The position numbers were made by a program, and so were the translations under genes. Of a stretch of 46,276 nt of DNA, positions 36,634 through 45,200 are shown in pieces (position 1 is the stretch's first letter; every line of letters starts with the position of its first letter). Location: contig NZ_PUIV01000031.1 in the NCBI RefSeq assembly GCF_003113265.1, positions 1 to 46,276 of the forward strand, given 5' to 3'. The notes beneath the pieces are model-generated. The model was not told the origin of the DNA. It worked only from the letters and a program-made list of their open reading frames with translations, and did no database searches. This DNA comes from Methylosinus sporium (GTDB lineage: Bacteria > Pseudomonadota > Alphaproteobacteria > Rhizobiales > Beijerinckiaceae).

Positions 36634-39600
36634 GTGCAGATTCGGCGCCGGCGCGCGCGGACCCGCGCGGTGCAACCGAAGGGCTGGCGTTTGACGCAGA
36701 GGATAGACGAGAGCCCGGCGGTCGAAACGCGGGCCTCGCGCATTTTATTGGGGTTTTTCCCGCGCGGCTGCACCGCGATCCGGCTGCGCGGCTTTTGCGC
36801 GGTGCGTTGTCTTTCCGTCATGGCGGTGTCGACGCTGCTCGTCGTCGTGGTCGCCGTCGGCGCTTTTTTCGCCGCGCTCGCTCGCGGCCCCATCGCCTCC
36901 GACTGGCTCGCGCCCAAGATCGTCGAGGCGCTCGACGATCTCTATTCGCATCGCTATCAATTCGGGCTGAGCTCGGTGGCGATCGCCAGCACCGATCACG
37001 GCCTCACTTTCACGGTCAACGGCCTCGCCGTGAAGGACGGCGAGCGCACGGTTCTCGCCGCGCCGCGCGCGCAATTGTCGGTCGACCCGCGATCGCTGCT
37101 CATCGGCCGCCTGACGCCGCGCCGACTCGACGTGCTGGACCTCGAGCTGCGGCTGGAGGTGCTTCCCAACGGCGTGGTGGCGATCTCGGCGCCCGGCGCC
37201 GATCCCGTCGCCATTCCGCTGGACGCGCCGCCTCCGCAATCGGAGCCGACCGCCGAGCCGCAGGCGGCGTCCGCCGCGGCCGCGCCCGTCCCCTCGCTGC
37301 GGCAGGCCGCCGGCGCTCTGCGCGCGGTGATGAATTTCATCGTCGATCCAGAGAGCCCCGTCGCCGCCATCGACAAAATCGGCGTCTCCAACGCCCGTCT
37401 CGTCATCGACGATCGCACGCTGGACAAGACCATCGTCTATGACGATCTGGCGCTGAGCTTCGACAGGATCGTCGGCGCGCGGCGATTGCGTCTCGGCGCG
37501 ACCGGCCCTTCCGGCCATGTCGGCGCCGAAGTGGAAGCCAAGGGCGCGATGGGCGAGCGGCGCTCGCTCGACGCGCGGCTGCGCGGCCTCTCCATGGAGG
37601 AGGTCGCGCTCGCCGCCGGCGCCCGCACGCTGCCCTTCGACACCGACGCGCCCTTGTCGCTCGATCTGCATTTCGCGCTCGCCGGCGACGGCCGCGTCGT
37701 CGAAGCGAGCGGGAAATTCTCCGTCGGCGAGGGCTTTTTCCGGCTCGAAGAGCCGGACGCCGAGCCTTTCATGCTCCAGGAACTGTCCATCTCCGGCCGC
37801 TGGGACATGGAGCGCCGGCTGCTCGCCATAGAGCCGGTCGAGATCCGCACCGGCGTCGCGCGGCTGACCTTCAAAGGCGCGCTGACGCCGCCGGCGGAAG
37901 GGGCGGGGATCGTCGCGCTTTCTTTCGATCTCGTGCGGCCGGGCGTCTTTCTGCCGGAGCGTCATGGCGAGGCGCCGCTGGCGATCGAGAGCGCCGGCCT
38001 CACCGCGACGCTCGATCTCGTCGCCAAGAGATACAAGGTCGAGCGCGTCTTCCTCGATGGCCCCGAAGTGCATGCCACGGCCTCTGTGGAGGTCGATGGC
38101 GCGCAGCCGGACGGAACGCATCTCAAATATGCGATCCGCGCGACGCAGACGCCGATCCGCTCGGTGCTGCGCATCTGGCCGACGCAGGTCGCCGCGCCGA
38201 CGCGCATGTGGATGGACGAGCATATCGCGGCCGGCGTGATGCGCAGCGGAACGCTCACCGCCGATCTCGACCAGCAGGCGATGATCGCCGGGCGCTACGA
38301 ACGGCCGCCGCCGGATGCGGCGCTGCGCGGCGATTTCGATCTCGACAATGCGACGCTCGTCGACGCCGTTCCGGGCCTGTGGCCGATCAACGGGATGAAC
38401 GGCCATATCGCGCTCACCGGCCGCACAGTGTCTTTCGTCGCCTCCTCCGGCGTGATGGAGAGCGCGCCGGGCCGCAAGCTCGCCATCACGGAAGGCGTCT
38501 TCCGCGCTCCCTCGCTCGGCCCCGATCCTGCGCCCGCCTGGATCGAATTGAAGCTCGTCGGCGGCGTCGAAGCGGTCGCCGACATACTTTCCCTGAAGAG
38601 CGTCGCCCCGGCCGCCAGCCTGCCGATGGACGCCAATCAGCTCAAAGGCCAGATCGAAGGCAAATTGCGCATCGATTTCGAGCTCGGGCTGTCGGCGAAA
38701 GAAGAGCATACGCGCATCACGGTCGACGCGGAGACGACCAATCTCTCCATGGAGCGCTTCATCGGCAAGGAGCGGCTGGAGGGAGCCGCTCTGCGGCTGA
38801 TCTCGGATCGCGAGGGGCTGCGCGTCACCGGCGCGGGCCGCGTGTTCGGCGCGCCGGTGACGCTCGATCTGCGCCGCGCCGCCGGCGAGAAGGGACAGGC
38901 GCAGGCGCAATTGTCGCTGTCGCTCGACGACGCCGCGCGCCAACGCGCCGGCTATGGGTTCAACGGCGTTTCCGGCGTCGTCGGCGTGCAGGTGCAGACC
39001 AAGCTGCCGATCGAAGATTCCGAATCGCAATTCGAGATCGATTTCTCCAAAGCCGCGCTCGATCACCCTCTGCCCGGTGTGACCAAAGCGCCCGGCAAGC
39101 CCGGGCGCGCCAGCTTCACTCTGGTGAAGCGGCCGGACGGCTCGGCGCTCGAGCAATTGCAGGCGGAGGCGGGGCCGCAGCAATTTGCCGGCGTCGTCGA
39201 GCTCGCTCGCGACGGAGCGTTGCGCTCGGCCAAGCTCACCCAGGCGAAGCTCTCGCCCGGCGACGATATGCGTCTCGAGGCGACGCGCAGCGGCGAGGGG
39301 CTGAAGCTCGTCGTGCGCGGCGCCAATATCGATGCGCGGCCGCTGCTGCGTTACCTCACCCAGCCTTCGACCGAGCCGGCCGCCGCCGCGGCCGCGGGCA
39401 AGCCGCCCACGAGCGACGATTTCGATCTCGATCTCAAATCGCCGATCGTCACCGGACACGGCAAGCAGATCCTCTCGAATGTCGATCTTCGCTTCGAGCG
39501 GCGCGGCGGCAAGCCGCGGCAATTGTCGCTGACCGGCAATTTCGGCCGCGAGCCTTTCGCCGCAATGCTGACGCGCCATCCGAGCGGCGCGCCGCAGATC

Positions 39601-40221
39601 GATCTCTCGACCAGCGACGGCGGCGCCTTTCTCTCCTTCCTCGATCTCTATCATCGCATGGAGAGCGGCGCGCTGTCGGCGACCCTATTGCTCAATCCGG
39701 GCCGTTCCGACGGCACGATGCGCATTCAGGATTTCTATCTGCAGAACGAGCCGGCCATTCGCCAGCTCGTCATGCAGGGCGCAGCGCGCGTCGACGATAA
39801 GGGCGCCGCGCATTTCGACCCGGATTCGGTGAAATTCGCGCGCGTGCAAGCGGCCTTCACCTGGGCGAACGGGCGGCTCAATCTGCGCGATGCGGTGATG
39901 TCGGGAACCGACATCGGCCTCACGGTGGACGGCTATATCGACATGGCGCGTGACCGCATCGACGTGTCGGGCTCTTTCGTGCCGGCCTATGGGCTCAATA
40001 ATCTCGTGTCGAATATTCCGGTCATCGGCCTGATGCTCGCCGGCGGCCAGCACGAGGGCGTCTTCGCGGTGAGCTTTCGCGTCAGCGGCGCCTTCAGCGC
40101 GCCGGTGCTGACCGTCAATCCGCTGTCGGTGATCGCGCCGGGCCTGCTGCGCAAGGTCTTCGGCGTCATCGACGGAACCGGCACGGGCCGGCTGCCCGAG
40201 AGCGCGCCGGCGCCGCGCTGA
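36634..40221 (+). CDS. AsmA/YhdP-like envelope protein (DUF3971)
   Basis: About 1195 residues with a GTG start at 36634, uncertain because no ribosome site is visible and coding character may begin slightly later. One N-terminal membrane helix (LSVMAVSTLLVVVVAVGAFFAALA near residues 60-85) anchors a huge periplasmic part rich in beta strands. The C-terminal segment has LRDAVMSGTDIGLTVDGYIDMARDRIDVSG, PAYGLNN and NPLSVIAPGLLRKVFG, diagnostic of the AsmA_2/DUF3971 (YhdP) family. Relatives form long hydrophobic grooves that carry phospholipids toward the outer membrane. It is convergent with tyrS, only 7 bp apart. Confidence 0.88.
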   Translation: MQIRRRRARTRAVQPKGWRLTQRIDESPAVETRASRILLGFFPRGCTAIRLRGFCAVRCLSVMAVSTLLVVVVAVGAFFAALARGPIASDWLAPKIVEALDDLYSHRYQFGLSSVAIASTDHGLTFTVNGLAVKDGERTVLAAPRAQLSVDPRSLLIGRLTPRRLDVLDLELRLEVLPNGVVAISAPGADPVAIPLDAPPPQSEPTAEPQAASAAAAPVPSLRQAAGALRAVMNFIVDPESPVAAIDKIGVSNARLVIDDRTLDKTIVYDDLALSFDRIVGARRLRLGATGPSGHVGAEVEAKGAMGERRSLDARLRGLSMEEVALAAGARTLPFDTDAPLSLDLHFALAGDGRVVEASGKFSVGEGFFRLEEPDAEPFMLQELSISGRWDMERRLLAIEPVEIRTGVARLTFKGALTPPAEGAGIVALSFDLVRPGVFLPERHGEAPLAIESAGLTATLDLVAKRYKVERVFLDGPEVHATASVEVDGAQPDGTHLKYAIRATQTPIRSVLRIWPTQVAAPTRMWMDEHIAAGVMRSGTLTADLDQQAMIAGRYERPPPDAALRGDFDLDNATLVDAVPGLWPINGMNGHIALTGRTVSFVASSGVMESAPGRKLAITEGVFRAPSLGPDPAPAWIELKLVGGVEAVADILSLKSVAPAASLPMDANQLKGQIEGKLRIDFELGLSAKEEHTRITVDAETTNLSMERFIGKERLEGAALRLISDREGLRVTGAGRVFGAPVTLDLRRAAGEKGQAQAQLSLSLDDAARQRAGYGFNGVSGVVGVQVQTKLPIEDSESQFEIDFSKAALDHPLPGVTKAPGKPGRASFTLVKRPDGSALEQLQAEAGPQQFAGVVELARDGALRSAKLTQAKLSPGDDMRLEATRSGEGLKLVVRGANIDARPLLRYLTQPSTEPAAAAAAGKPPTSDDFDLDLKSPIVTGHGKQILSNVDLRFERRGGKPRQLSLTGNFGREPFAAMLTRHPSGAPQIDLSTSDGGAFLSFLDLYHRMESGALSATLLLNPGRSDGTMRIQDFYLQNEPAIRQLVMQGAARVDDKGAAHFDPDSVKFARVQAAFTWANGRLNLRDAVMSGTDIGLTVDGYIDMARDRIDVSGSFVPAYGLNNLVSNIPVIGLMLAGGQHEGVFAVSFRVSGAFSAPVLTVNPLSVIAPGLLRKVFGVIDGTGTGRLPESAPAPR

Positions 40222-40228
40222 ACGAATC

Positions 40229-41494
40229 CTATTCCTCGCCGCGCTCCAGCAGCACATGCTTCTTCTTGCCGAGCGACAATTTGACGACTCCCTCGGAGAA
40301 ATCCTTCTCCGATAGCACGGCCTTCTCGTCCGTCACCGCAGCGTCATTGAGGCGCAAGCCGCCGGCCTTGATCTGCCGCCGCGCCTCGCCCGTGGAGGCG
40401 ACGAGCCCGGCTTTCACAAAGGCGGTGAGCACGCCGATCCCCGCCGCCACTTCGCTCGCCGTCACAGCGACCTTGGGCAGAGAAAGCGCCAGCGCGCCTT
40501 CCTCGAACGTGCGGCGCGCCGTCTCGGCGGCGAGCTCGGCCGCCTCGCGCCCATGCAGAAGCGCGGTCGCCTCGGTGGCGAGAATCTTCTTCGCCTCGTT
40601 GATCTCGGCTCCGCCGAGCGCGGCGAGCTTCTCGATCTCGTCCAGAGGCAGGAAGGTGAACAGCTTCAGGAAGCGGACGACGTCCGCATCCTCCGTATTG
40701 CGCCAATATTGCCAATAATCGTAGGGCGCGAGCATAGCGGCGTCGAGCCAGACGGCGCCCGCCGCCGTCTTGCCCATTTTGGCGCCGGAGGAGGTGGTGA
40801 GCAACGGCGCGGTCAGCGCATAGAGCTGATGCGTCCCGAGCCGGCGGCCGAGATCGACGCCCATGACGATGTTGCCCCATTGATCGGAGCCGCCCATTTG
40901 CAGGCTCGCGCCATAGCGCTTGGCGATCTCGACGAAATCATAGGATTGCAGGCACATATAGTTGAACTCGATGAAGGACAGCTCCTGCTCGCGCTCGAGC
41001 CGCAGCTTCACCGAATCCATCGACAACATGCGATTGACCGAGAAATGCCGGCCGACGTCGCGCAGAAAATCGATGTAATTGAGCTTGGTCAGCCATTCGG
41101 CGTTGTCGAGCAGAATGGCGTCGGTCTTGCCGTCTCCGAAGCTGAGGAATTTCGCGAAGGTCTTCTGGATCGCCGCCTTGTTGGAGTCGATCGTCTCGAT
41201 CGAGAGCAGCTTGCGGCTCTCGTCCTTGCCGGAAGGGTCGCCGACGCGCGTGGTGCCGCCGCCGACGAGCGGCAACGGCTTGCCGCCCGTGCGCTGGAGC
41301 CAGGAGAGCAGCATGATCGACAAGAGATTGCCGATATGCAGCGAGGCCGCCGTGCAGTCGAAGCCGACATAGGAAACCAGCTCGCCGGAGCGGGCCTTTT
41401 CATCCAGCCCCTCGAAATCGGAGCATTGATGCACGAAGCCGCGCGCGATGAGCGTCGCGAGGAATTCGGATTTGGGGCGGAATGCGTCGGACAT
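40229..41494 (-). CDS. tyrS: tyrosyl-tRNA synthetase
   Basis: 421 residues of class I TyrRS. Signature 1 is SLHIGN (HIGH-type), the tyrosine pocket region is [25 protein letters not shown], and the KMSKS equivalent reads [10 protein letters not shown]. The C-terminal S4 RNA-binding domain ([21 protein letters not shown]) ends the protein. It charges tRNA-Tyr. The mmoX transcript runs toward this gene on the same strand but should be stopped by the strong terminator about 100 bp upstream of the tyrS start. Confidence 0.97.
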   Translation of the reverse strand: MSDAFRPKSEFLATLIARGFVHQCSDFEGLDEKARSGELVSYVGFDCTAASLHIGNLLSIMLLSWLQRTGGKPLPLVGGGTTRVGDPSGKDESRKLLSIETIDSNKAAIQKTFAKFLSFGDGKTDAILLDNAEWLTKLNYIDFLRDVGRHFSVNRMLSMDSVKLRLEREQELSFIEFNYMCLQSYDFVEIAKRYGASLQMGGSDQWGNIVMGVDLGRRLGTHQLYALTAPLLTTSSGAKMGKTAAGAVWLDAAMLAPYDYWQYWRNTEDADVVRFLKLFTFLPLDEIEKLAALGGAEINEAKKILATEATALLHGREAAELAAETARRTFEEGALALSLPKVAVTASEVAAGIGVLTAFVKAGLVASTGEARRQIKAGGLRLNDAAVTDEKAVLSEKDFSEGVVKLSLGKKKHVLLERGEE

Positions 41495-41596
41495 GGGGGC
41501 AGGGTGTTACGGGGAAAGGGGGCCGGGCGCAAGGGTGGGGACGCGTTCGCGACGTCGGCCCGCGGCGCCCCCGACGATTTCGCGCTCCAGCCCACG

Positions 41597-41630
41597 AAAA
41601 AAGGCCCTCTGGAGAAAATCTCCAGAGGGC
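41597..41630 (-). terminator. mmoX intrinsic terminator
   Basis: A perfect 12-bp stem GCCCTCTGGAGA / TCTCCAGAGGGC with a 3-nt loop (41604-41630). On the minus strand it is followed by CC and six T residues (A-run 41597-41602). It lies about 180 nt past the mmoX stop and ahead of tyrS, so mmoX transcription should end here. Confidence 0.92.
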
Positions 41631-41756
41631 GAGTCTGTGAGGTCGAGAGTAGCGCTCGACAAGCCGAGCAGGGCGCGCGGGATGCGCAGCCAGCCGAGCC
41701 GGCCGAAAAGGCAATTCAGATTCTGAAGTTCTCGCGGGTCCTCCTGGAGGGGCTCT

Positions 41757-41784
41757 CTTCGCCGGGCGCGAGCGTCCGGCGAAG
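41757..41784 (-). other. stem-loop in the mmoX 3' region
   Basis: A 9-bp perfect stem CTTCGCCGG / CCGGCGAAG with a 10-nt loop, 23 nt after the mmoX stop codon and without a T-tract. It may stabilise the 3' end of the message, or be the scar of a former intergenic structure. Confidence 0.5.
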
Positions 41785-41806
41785 TCTTTGTTGCGACGGA
41801 AGAGGA

Positions 41807-43390
41807 TCAGCCGAACGCCGCCAGCGGATCGTGGAAGACGCAGCCGGCGCGCTCGATATCCTCGAGCGTCCACAAATTGTCGCCGCGCACATGCGGCTGC
41901 GCGATCAGCGTCTTGCCGTCCGAGCGCACGCCATGGCCTTCGGCGATGACGTCCGAAAGCTCGCGATCGAGATATTGCTCGAACAGATTCTGGGCCTCGT
42001 AGCGCTCAGGCTCCGACAACCACTGGCGCTCGCCCCAATCATCCGTCAGCGAGTGCTTTTTGCCATTGTATTCGTGCACGCGCAGCGAGCCGGAACCCTT
42101 GGCGAGCGTCGGGATGAACGGCACTTGCGACACGCGGTCGACATAGACCTCGTGTCCGTTCTGGAGCAGCCAAGCGTAGGGGACGAAGCCGCTCTTGGGA
42201 TCCTCGTAGCCGAGCCGCTTCCACTCATTGTAGATTTTGCCGTAGTGATCGGCCCAGCCGGGATAATTCGCCTCGAACCATTCCTGATCCTGCTCGTCCG
42301 GCAGCGAGACGCGCGAGAAGCCGAGCGGCCACAGAGCGAAAGCGGCCAGCGCCAGATCGTGATGGGCCCAATAGGCGTCGCGCTTGGCGTCGCGCAGCGA
42401 AGCCGGGCTCTCGACGCCGTATTTACCGAGACGTCCGATCCAGATTCCACCCCAATCCTCATAGACCCAGCGGTTCCAGGTCTTCACCCAGGGCTCGACC
42501 TTGAACTTGGAGCCATATTCGAACAGATAGCCGAGCGCCGGCGTGAAATATTTCTGCTGCGTCCAGAAGGCGTTGTTGAGATCGGTGTTGAGATATTTGG
42601 CCGCCGCCGGATCATTGGCGATCGAGACGATCGTCTGATAGCCGTTGGCCATATGGCGCAGTTCGTCCGTCTCGATCGAGAGGAAAACCGTCGGCGTGAT
42701 CTCGTCGCCATTGGCAGCAGCCCATTCCGTCACCGCGACAATCAGCGGATTGGTGAAGCAGGCTTCGCCGACGAGCTGCAGATTGATCGAGCATTCCACG
42801 GCGTCGCCGGAGATGAATCCGTCGGAGAAGACGCGCTTCATGCCCTTCCACAGCGGGCCGATGGCGCGCGTGCGGCGCGCGTCATTATGGCCGGCCGGAT
42901 CGTGATAGTGCTTGGAATAATAGTGGTTGATGAATGCGCATTGATGCGTGTGACGAATCTCGTCGAGCACCTGCGCGAGATAGCCGTTCTTCTGCTCTGC
43001 GGCGGTGGCCGAATCCCACAGCATCGCCGAACCGGAGATCGCATTATATTCGCCGACCTCGAGGAAGTTCGAGATCACCTTCATCGTCTCGCCCCAGCGA
43101 GGATGAATCTTATTGCCGGCGCCGAGGCGCGTGAGTCCGTCGAGCAGCGTGCCGAACTGCCGCTCGTCCTTGGCCGCCTCCATGCGGGCGTATTCCTTGG
43201 CGATGACCTTGAACTGCTCCTTGGTCTGGTTCGCCATACGGTATTTGGTCGCGTATTTCGTACGATTTTGCTTGAAGTCCCAATTGAAGCTCTGCAGCCA
43301 TTTATGGACTTCCTGCGGCTCGATTCCGACCGGCGCGCGATTGACCTTCAACGCGTCGGTCGCCGCATTGGTTGCGAGACTGATAGGCAT
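41807..43390 (-). CDS. mmoX: orphan soluble methane monooxygenase alpha subunit
   Basis: 527 residues, one more than I recall for Methylosinus trichosporium MmoX. The start ATG (MPISLATNAATDALKVN) has GGAGGAATC before it; the 57-codon upstream extension is not coding. MmoX holds the diiron site of the (alpha-beta-gamma)2 hydroxylase that turns methane into methanol. Ligands fall at the classical positions: E114, E144 and H147 (LDEIRHTH), E209 (VGEACFT), E243 and H246 (ETDELRHM); C151 and T213 are also kept. No mmoY, mmoB, mmoZ, mmoD or mmoC is present; tyrS lies downstream after a terminator. A sigma-54 promoter lies upstream. Without beta and gamma partners made elsewhere it cannot form an active hydroxylase. 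The frame is intact, arguing for selection or a recent duplication. Confidence 0.97.
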   Translation of the reverse strand: MPISLATNAATDALKVNRAPVGIEPQEVHKWLQSFNWDFKQNRTKYATKYRMANQTKEQFKVIAKEYARMEAAKDERQFGTLLDGLTRLGAGNKIHPRWGETMKVISNFLEVGEYNAISGSAMLWDSATAAEQKNGYLAQVLDEIRHTHQCAFINHYYSKHYHDPAGHNDARRTRAIGPLWKGMKRVFSDGFISGDAVECSINLQLVGEACFTNPLIVAVTEWAAANGDEITPTVFLSIETDELRHMANGYQTIVSIANDPAAAKYLNTDLNNAFWTQQKYFTPALGYLFEYGSKFKVEPWVKTWNRWVYEDWGGIWIGRLGKYGVESPASLRDAKRDAYWAHHDLALAAFALWPLGFSRVSLPDEQDQEWFEANYPGWADHYGKIYNEWKRLGYEDPKSGFVPYAWLLQNGHEVYVDRVSQVPFIPTLAKGSGSLRVHEYNGKKHSLTDDWGERQWLSEPERYEAQNLFEQYLDRELSDVIAEGHGVRSDGKTLIAQPHVRGDNLWTLEDIERAGCVFHDPLAAFG

Positions 43391-43536
43391 GATTCCTCCG
43401 CTGGACTTTATCTTGTGACGTCGCTTCATTCGCGGCTGCCGCACGCGTGGCGGGCGCGCTTCGCAAAGCAAAGCGCGACACGCCGACGCTCTTGCGGTCC
43501 AAAGACCAGAAACAGTTTCGACGTCGGTTCTTTCAC

Positions 43537-43552
43537 AGCAAGGTGTGTGCCG
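43537..43552 (-). promoter_or_regulatory. sigma-54 promoter of mmoX
   Basis: The minus strand reads CGGCACACACCTTGCT: GG (-24) and GC (-12) are separated by exactly 10 nt, matching TGGCAC-N5-TTGCW at all but the first base. Predicted start is near 43526, giving a leader of about 135 nt. sMMO operons are transcribed from sigma-54 promoters just ahead of mmoX, so this fits the family. Confidence 0.85.
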
Positions 43553-43560
43553 TAATTCCA

Positions 43561-43860
43561 TGGTGACAGAAAAACGAAGCTATCATGCGGTGTCAGCAGA
43601 ATATTTGTGCTTAAATAAAAGACATTTTCGGAAACATATAATACGATAGCATAGATACAGAACGTAAAAATTCATGCATACATGAAACTATGCGATAGTT
43701 GATATTATAATCAGAGATTTAAATCAAGTCTCATATTAGAATATTTTAATATCATATTTATGCGGTTCGGCGCGCCACCACGCGACATGTGACGAATTGC
43801 TGAATTGACGCCGAATTGGCGATTCGTGGCTCGCTCGCGATCAGAGTCTCGTCGTCGCCA
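43561..43860. promoter_or_regulatory. AT-rich mmoX upstream region with enhancer-like inverted repeats
   Basis: About 200 bp, strongly AT-rich against a GC-rich genome, with no coding frame. It holds two adjacent inverted repeats: TTCATG-CATA-CATGAA (43671-43686) and AACTAT-GCG-ATAGTT (43686-43700). They lie about 120-150 bp upstream of the -24 box, the usual distance for a sigma-54 activator (MmoR in sMMO clusters). The divergent lipase promoter must also lie here or just beyond. Confidence 0.6.
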
Positions 43861-43920
43861 TGACGCGTGACGCTCTTCCTGCTAGCTTGCGGGTCACCGC
43901 GATCGACGAGGCGGGTGTCG

Positions 43921-45156
43921 ATGAAGTCGAGCTATGTCGTTTTCGTCCATGGCCTGATGGGATGGGGGCCGAATGATCTCGGCGGGCTTCCTTATTGGGG
44001 CGACGCTCCGGCGCAATTTGCGCCGCGCTTTCGCACCCATCTCGCCAAATGCGGGCCGCTCAATTCGGTCCATGATTGCGCCTGTGAGCTATTCGCGCAG
44101 ATCGTCGGCGCGCGCATCGATTATGGCGAGAGCCATAGTGCGCAGGCCGGCCATGCGCGTTTCTCGCGCGATTATGCCGGCCGCGGCTTCATCGATGGCT
44201 GGTCGGCCGACAATCCGGTGATACTGATCGGCCACAGCGCCGGCGCTCAGACTTGCCGGATGCTGCAATATCTTCTGGCTCGGGATTTCTGGGGCGTCGG
44301 CTCCAGCGCCGATTGGGTGGAGGCGATCGTCGCCATCTCCGGCCCGCTCAATGGCTCGACGCTCGCCTATCGTTATTGCGACGAAGAGCAGGGCAAGCCG
44401 AAACTGCTGCCGAGCGCGCTGGTCGCCGGCGCGCTCGCTGTCGTTTCTGCTTTGTCCAGCGTCGGGGCGTCGCGCCTCTATGATCTGCATCTCGATCATT
44501 GGGCGCATGAGCACGACAATGGCGAAGCGTTCCTGAGGCGCTTGGATGCGACCCGCTTCGTCGAGAGCGGCGACAATCTCGGCTTCGACGTCACCTTGCA
44601 CGGCGCCGCGCGCCTCAATCAGACGATGGAGACATTCGAGAATTGTCTCTATCTCGCATTGGTTTCCTCCGCGACGCGCGAGGGACGGTTTTTGAATTTG
44701 CCGTTTCTGAGCGCGCGGCATCGCCACGATCGCACCATGGATCTGACGATGCGGGACTCGGCCGCCTATATCGCGACACGGCCCGAGTTTTCGGCGCCTC
44801 CGACGCCGGATTGGGGAAGCGGCGATTTGACGATGACGCTCTGGCGAGAGAACGACGGCGTGGTCAATACGATTTCGCAGCGCTATCCGTTCATCGGCCG
44901 CGCGCATCCGGTCGGCGGCGAAGGGATATTCGGTTTCGAGGATCGCATCGAGCCCGGCCAATGGCGCTGGCATCGGCTCGACGAAATTTTCGGGCGGTCC
45001 TTCGACCACAATGACGCGATGCATGGCGCGCGCATGAAGCCTTTCGAGAAGGGCCGGAGGGAGGCGCAAAGGGAACTCTATCGAAAGATCGCCGATTTTT
45101 TTGCGGCGTTCGATGCATCGCGTGACGAAACGATCGTTCGAAGGCAAATTGTATAA
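43921..45156 (+). CDS. family I.5-like lipase (alpha/beta hydrolase)
   Basis: 411 residues from ATG 43921 (GAGGCGGG upstream). A GTG at 43867 would add 18 residues resembling a lipobox (LLAC) but has no ribosome site. It aligns by eye to Geobacillus/staphylococcal-type lipases: FVHGLMGWG, CGPLNSVHDCACE, DYGESHSAQAGHARFSR, nucleophile S106 in GHSAGAQ, YDLHLDHW, LNQTMETFEN, D312 in ENDGVVNT and H363 in FDHNDAMH. The structural zinc ligands of that family correspond to D52, H72, H78 and D192 and are all present. No signal peptide is seen with this start. It is divergent from mmoX across an AT-rich control region; a functional link is unproven. Confidence 0.85.
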   Translation: MKSSYVVFVHGLMGWGPNDLGGLPYWGDAPAQFAPRFRTHLAKCGPLNSVHDCACELFAQIVGARIDYGESHSAQAGHARFSRDYAGRGFIDGWSADNPVILIGHSAGAQTCRMLQYLLARDFWGVGSSADWVEAIVAISGPLNGSTLAYRYCDEEQGKPKLLPSALVAGALAVVSALSSVGASRLYDLHLDHWAHEHDNGEAFLRRLDATRFVESGDNLGFDVTLHGAARLNQTMETFENCLYLALVSSATREGRFLNLPFLSARHRHDRTMDLTMRDSAAYIATRPEFSAPPTPDWGSGDLTMTLWRENDGVVNTISQRYPFIGRAHPVGGEGIFGFEDRIEPGQWRWHRLDEIFGRSFDHNDAMHGARMKPFEKGRREAQRELYRKIADFFAAFDASRDETIVRRQIV

Positions 45157-45160
45157 AGAT

Positions 45161-45192
45161 GAGGATTGCCGTGACGCGGCGCGGCAATCCTC
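45161..45192. terminator. convergent hairpin after the lipase gene
   Basis: A perfect 11-bp stem GAGGATTGCCG / CGGCAATCCTC with a 10-nt loop, 4 nt beyond the lipase stop and before the end of the converging small gene. No clear T-tract is present. Confidence 0.6.
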
Positions 45193-45200
45193 TGGCGCCA

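Noticed and set aside
36745-39654. 969-codon minus-strand open frame
   Set aside because: Antisense to the YhdP-like gene; composition-driven shadow with no recognisable domain.
40553-43555. 1000-codon open frame on the plus strand across tyrS and mmoX
   Set aside because: It is wholly antisense to two clear genes, rich in Arg/Glu/Ala/Leu from GC-rich complement codons, and shows no family resemblance.
43867-43920. Earlier GTG start for the lipase giving a lipobox-like LLAC
   Set aside because: No ribosome site, no basic n-region, and a total of only about nine residues before the Cys; ATG at 43921 fits the family better, though it is not excluded.
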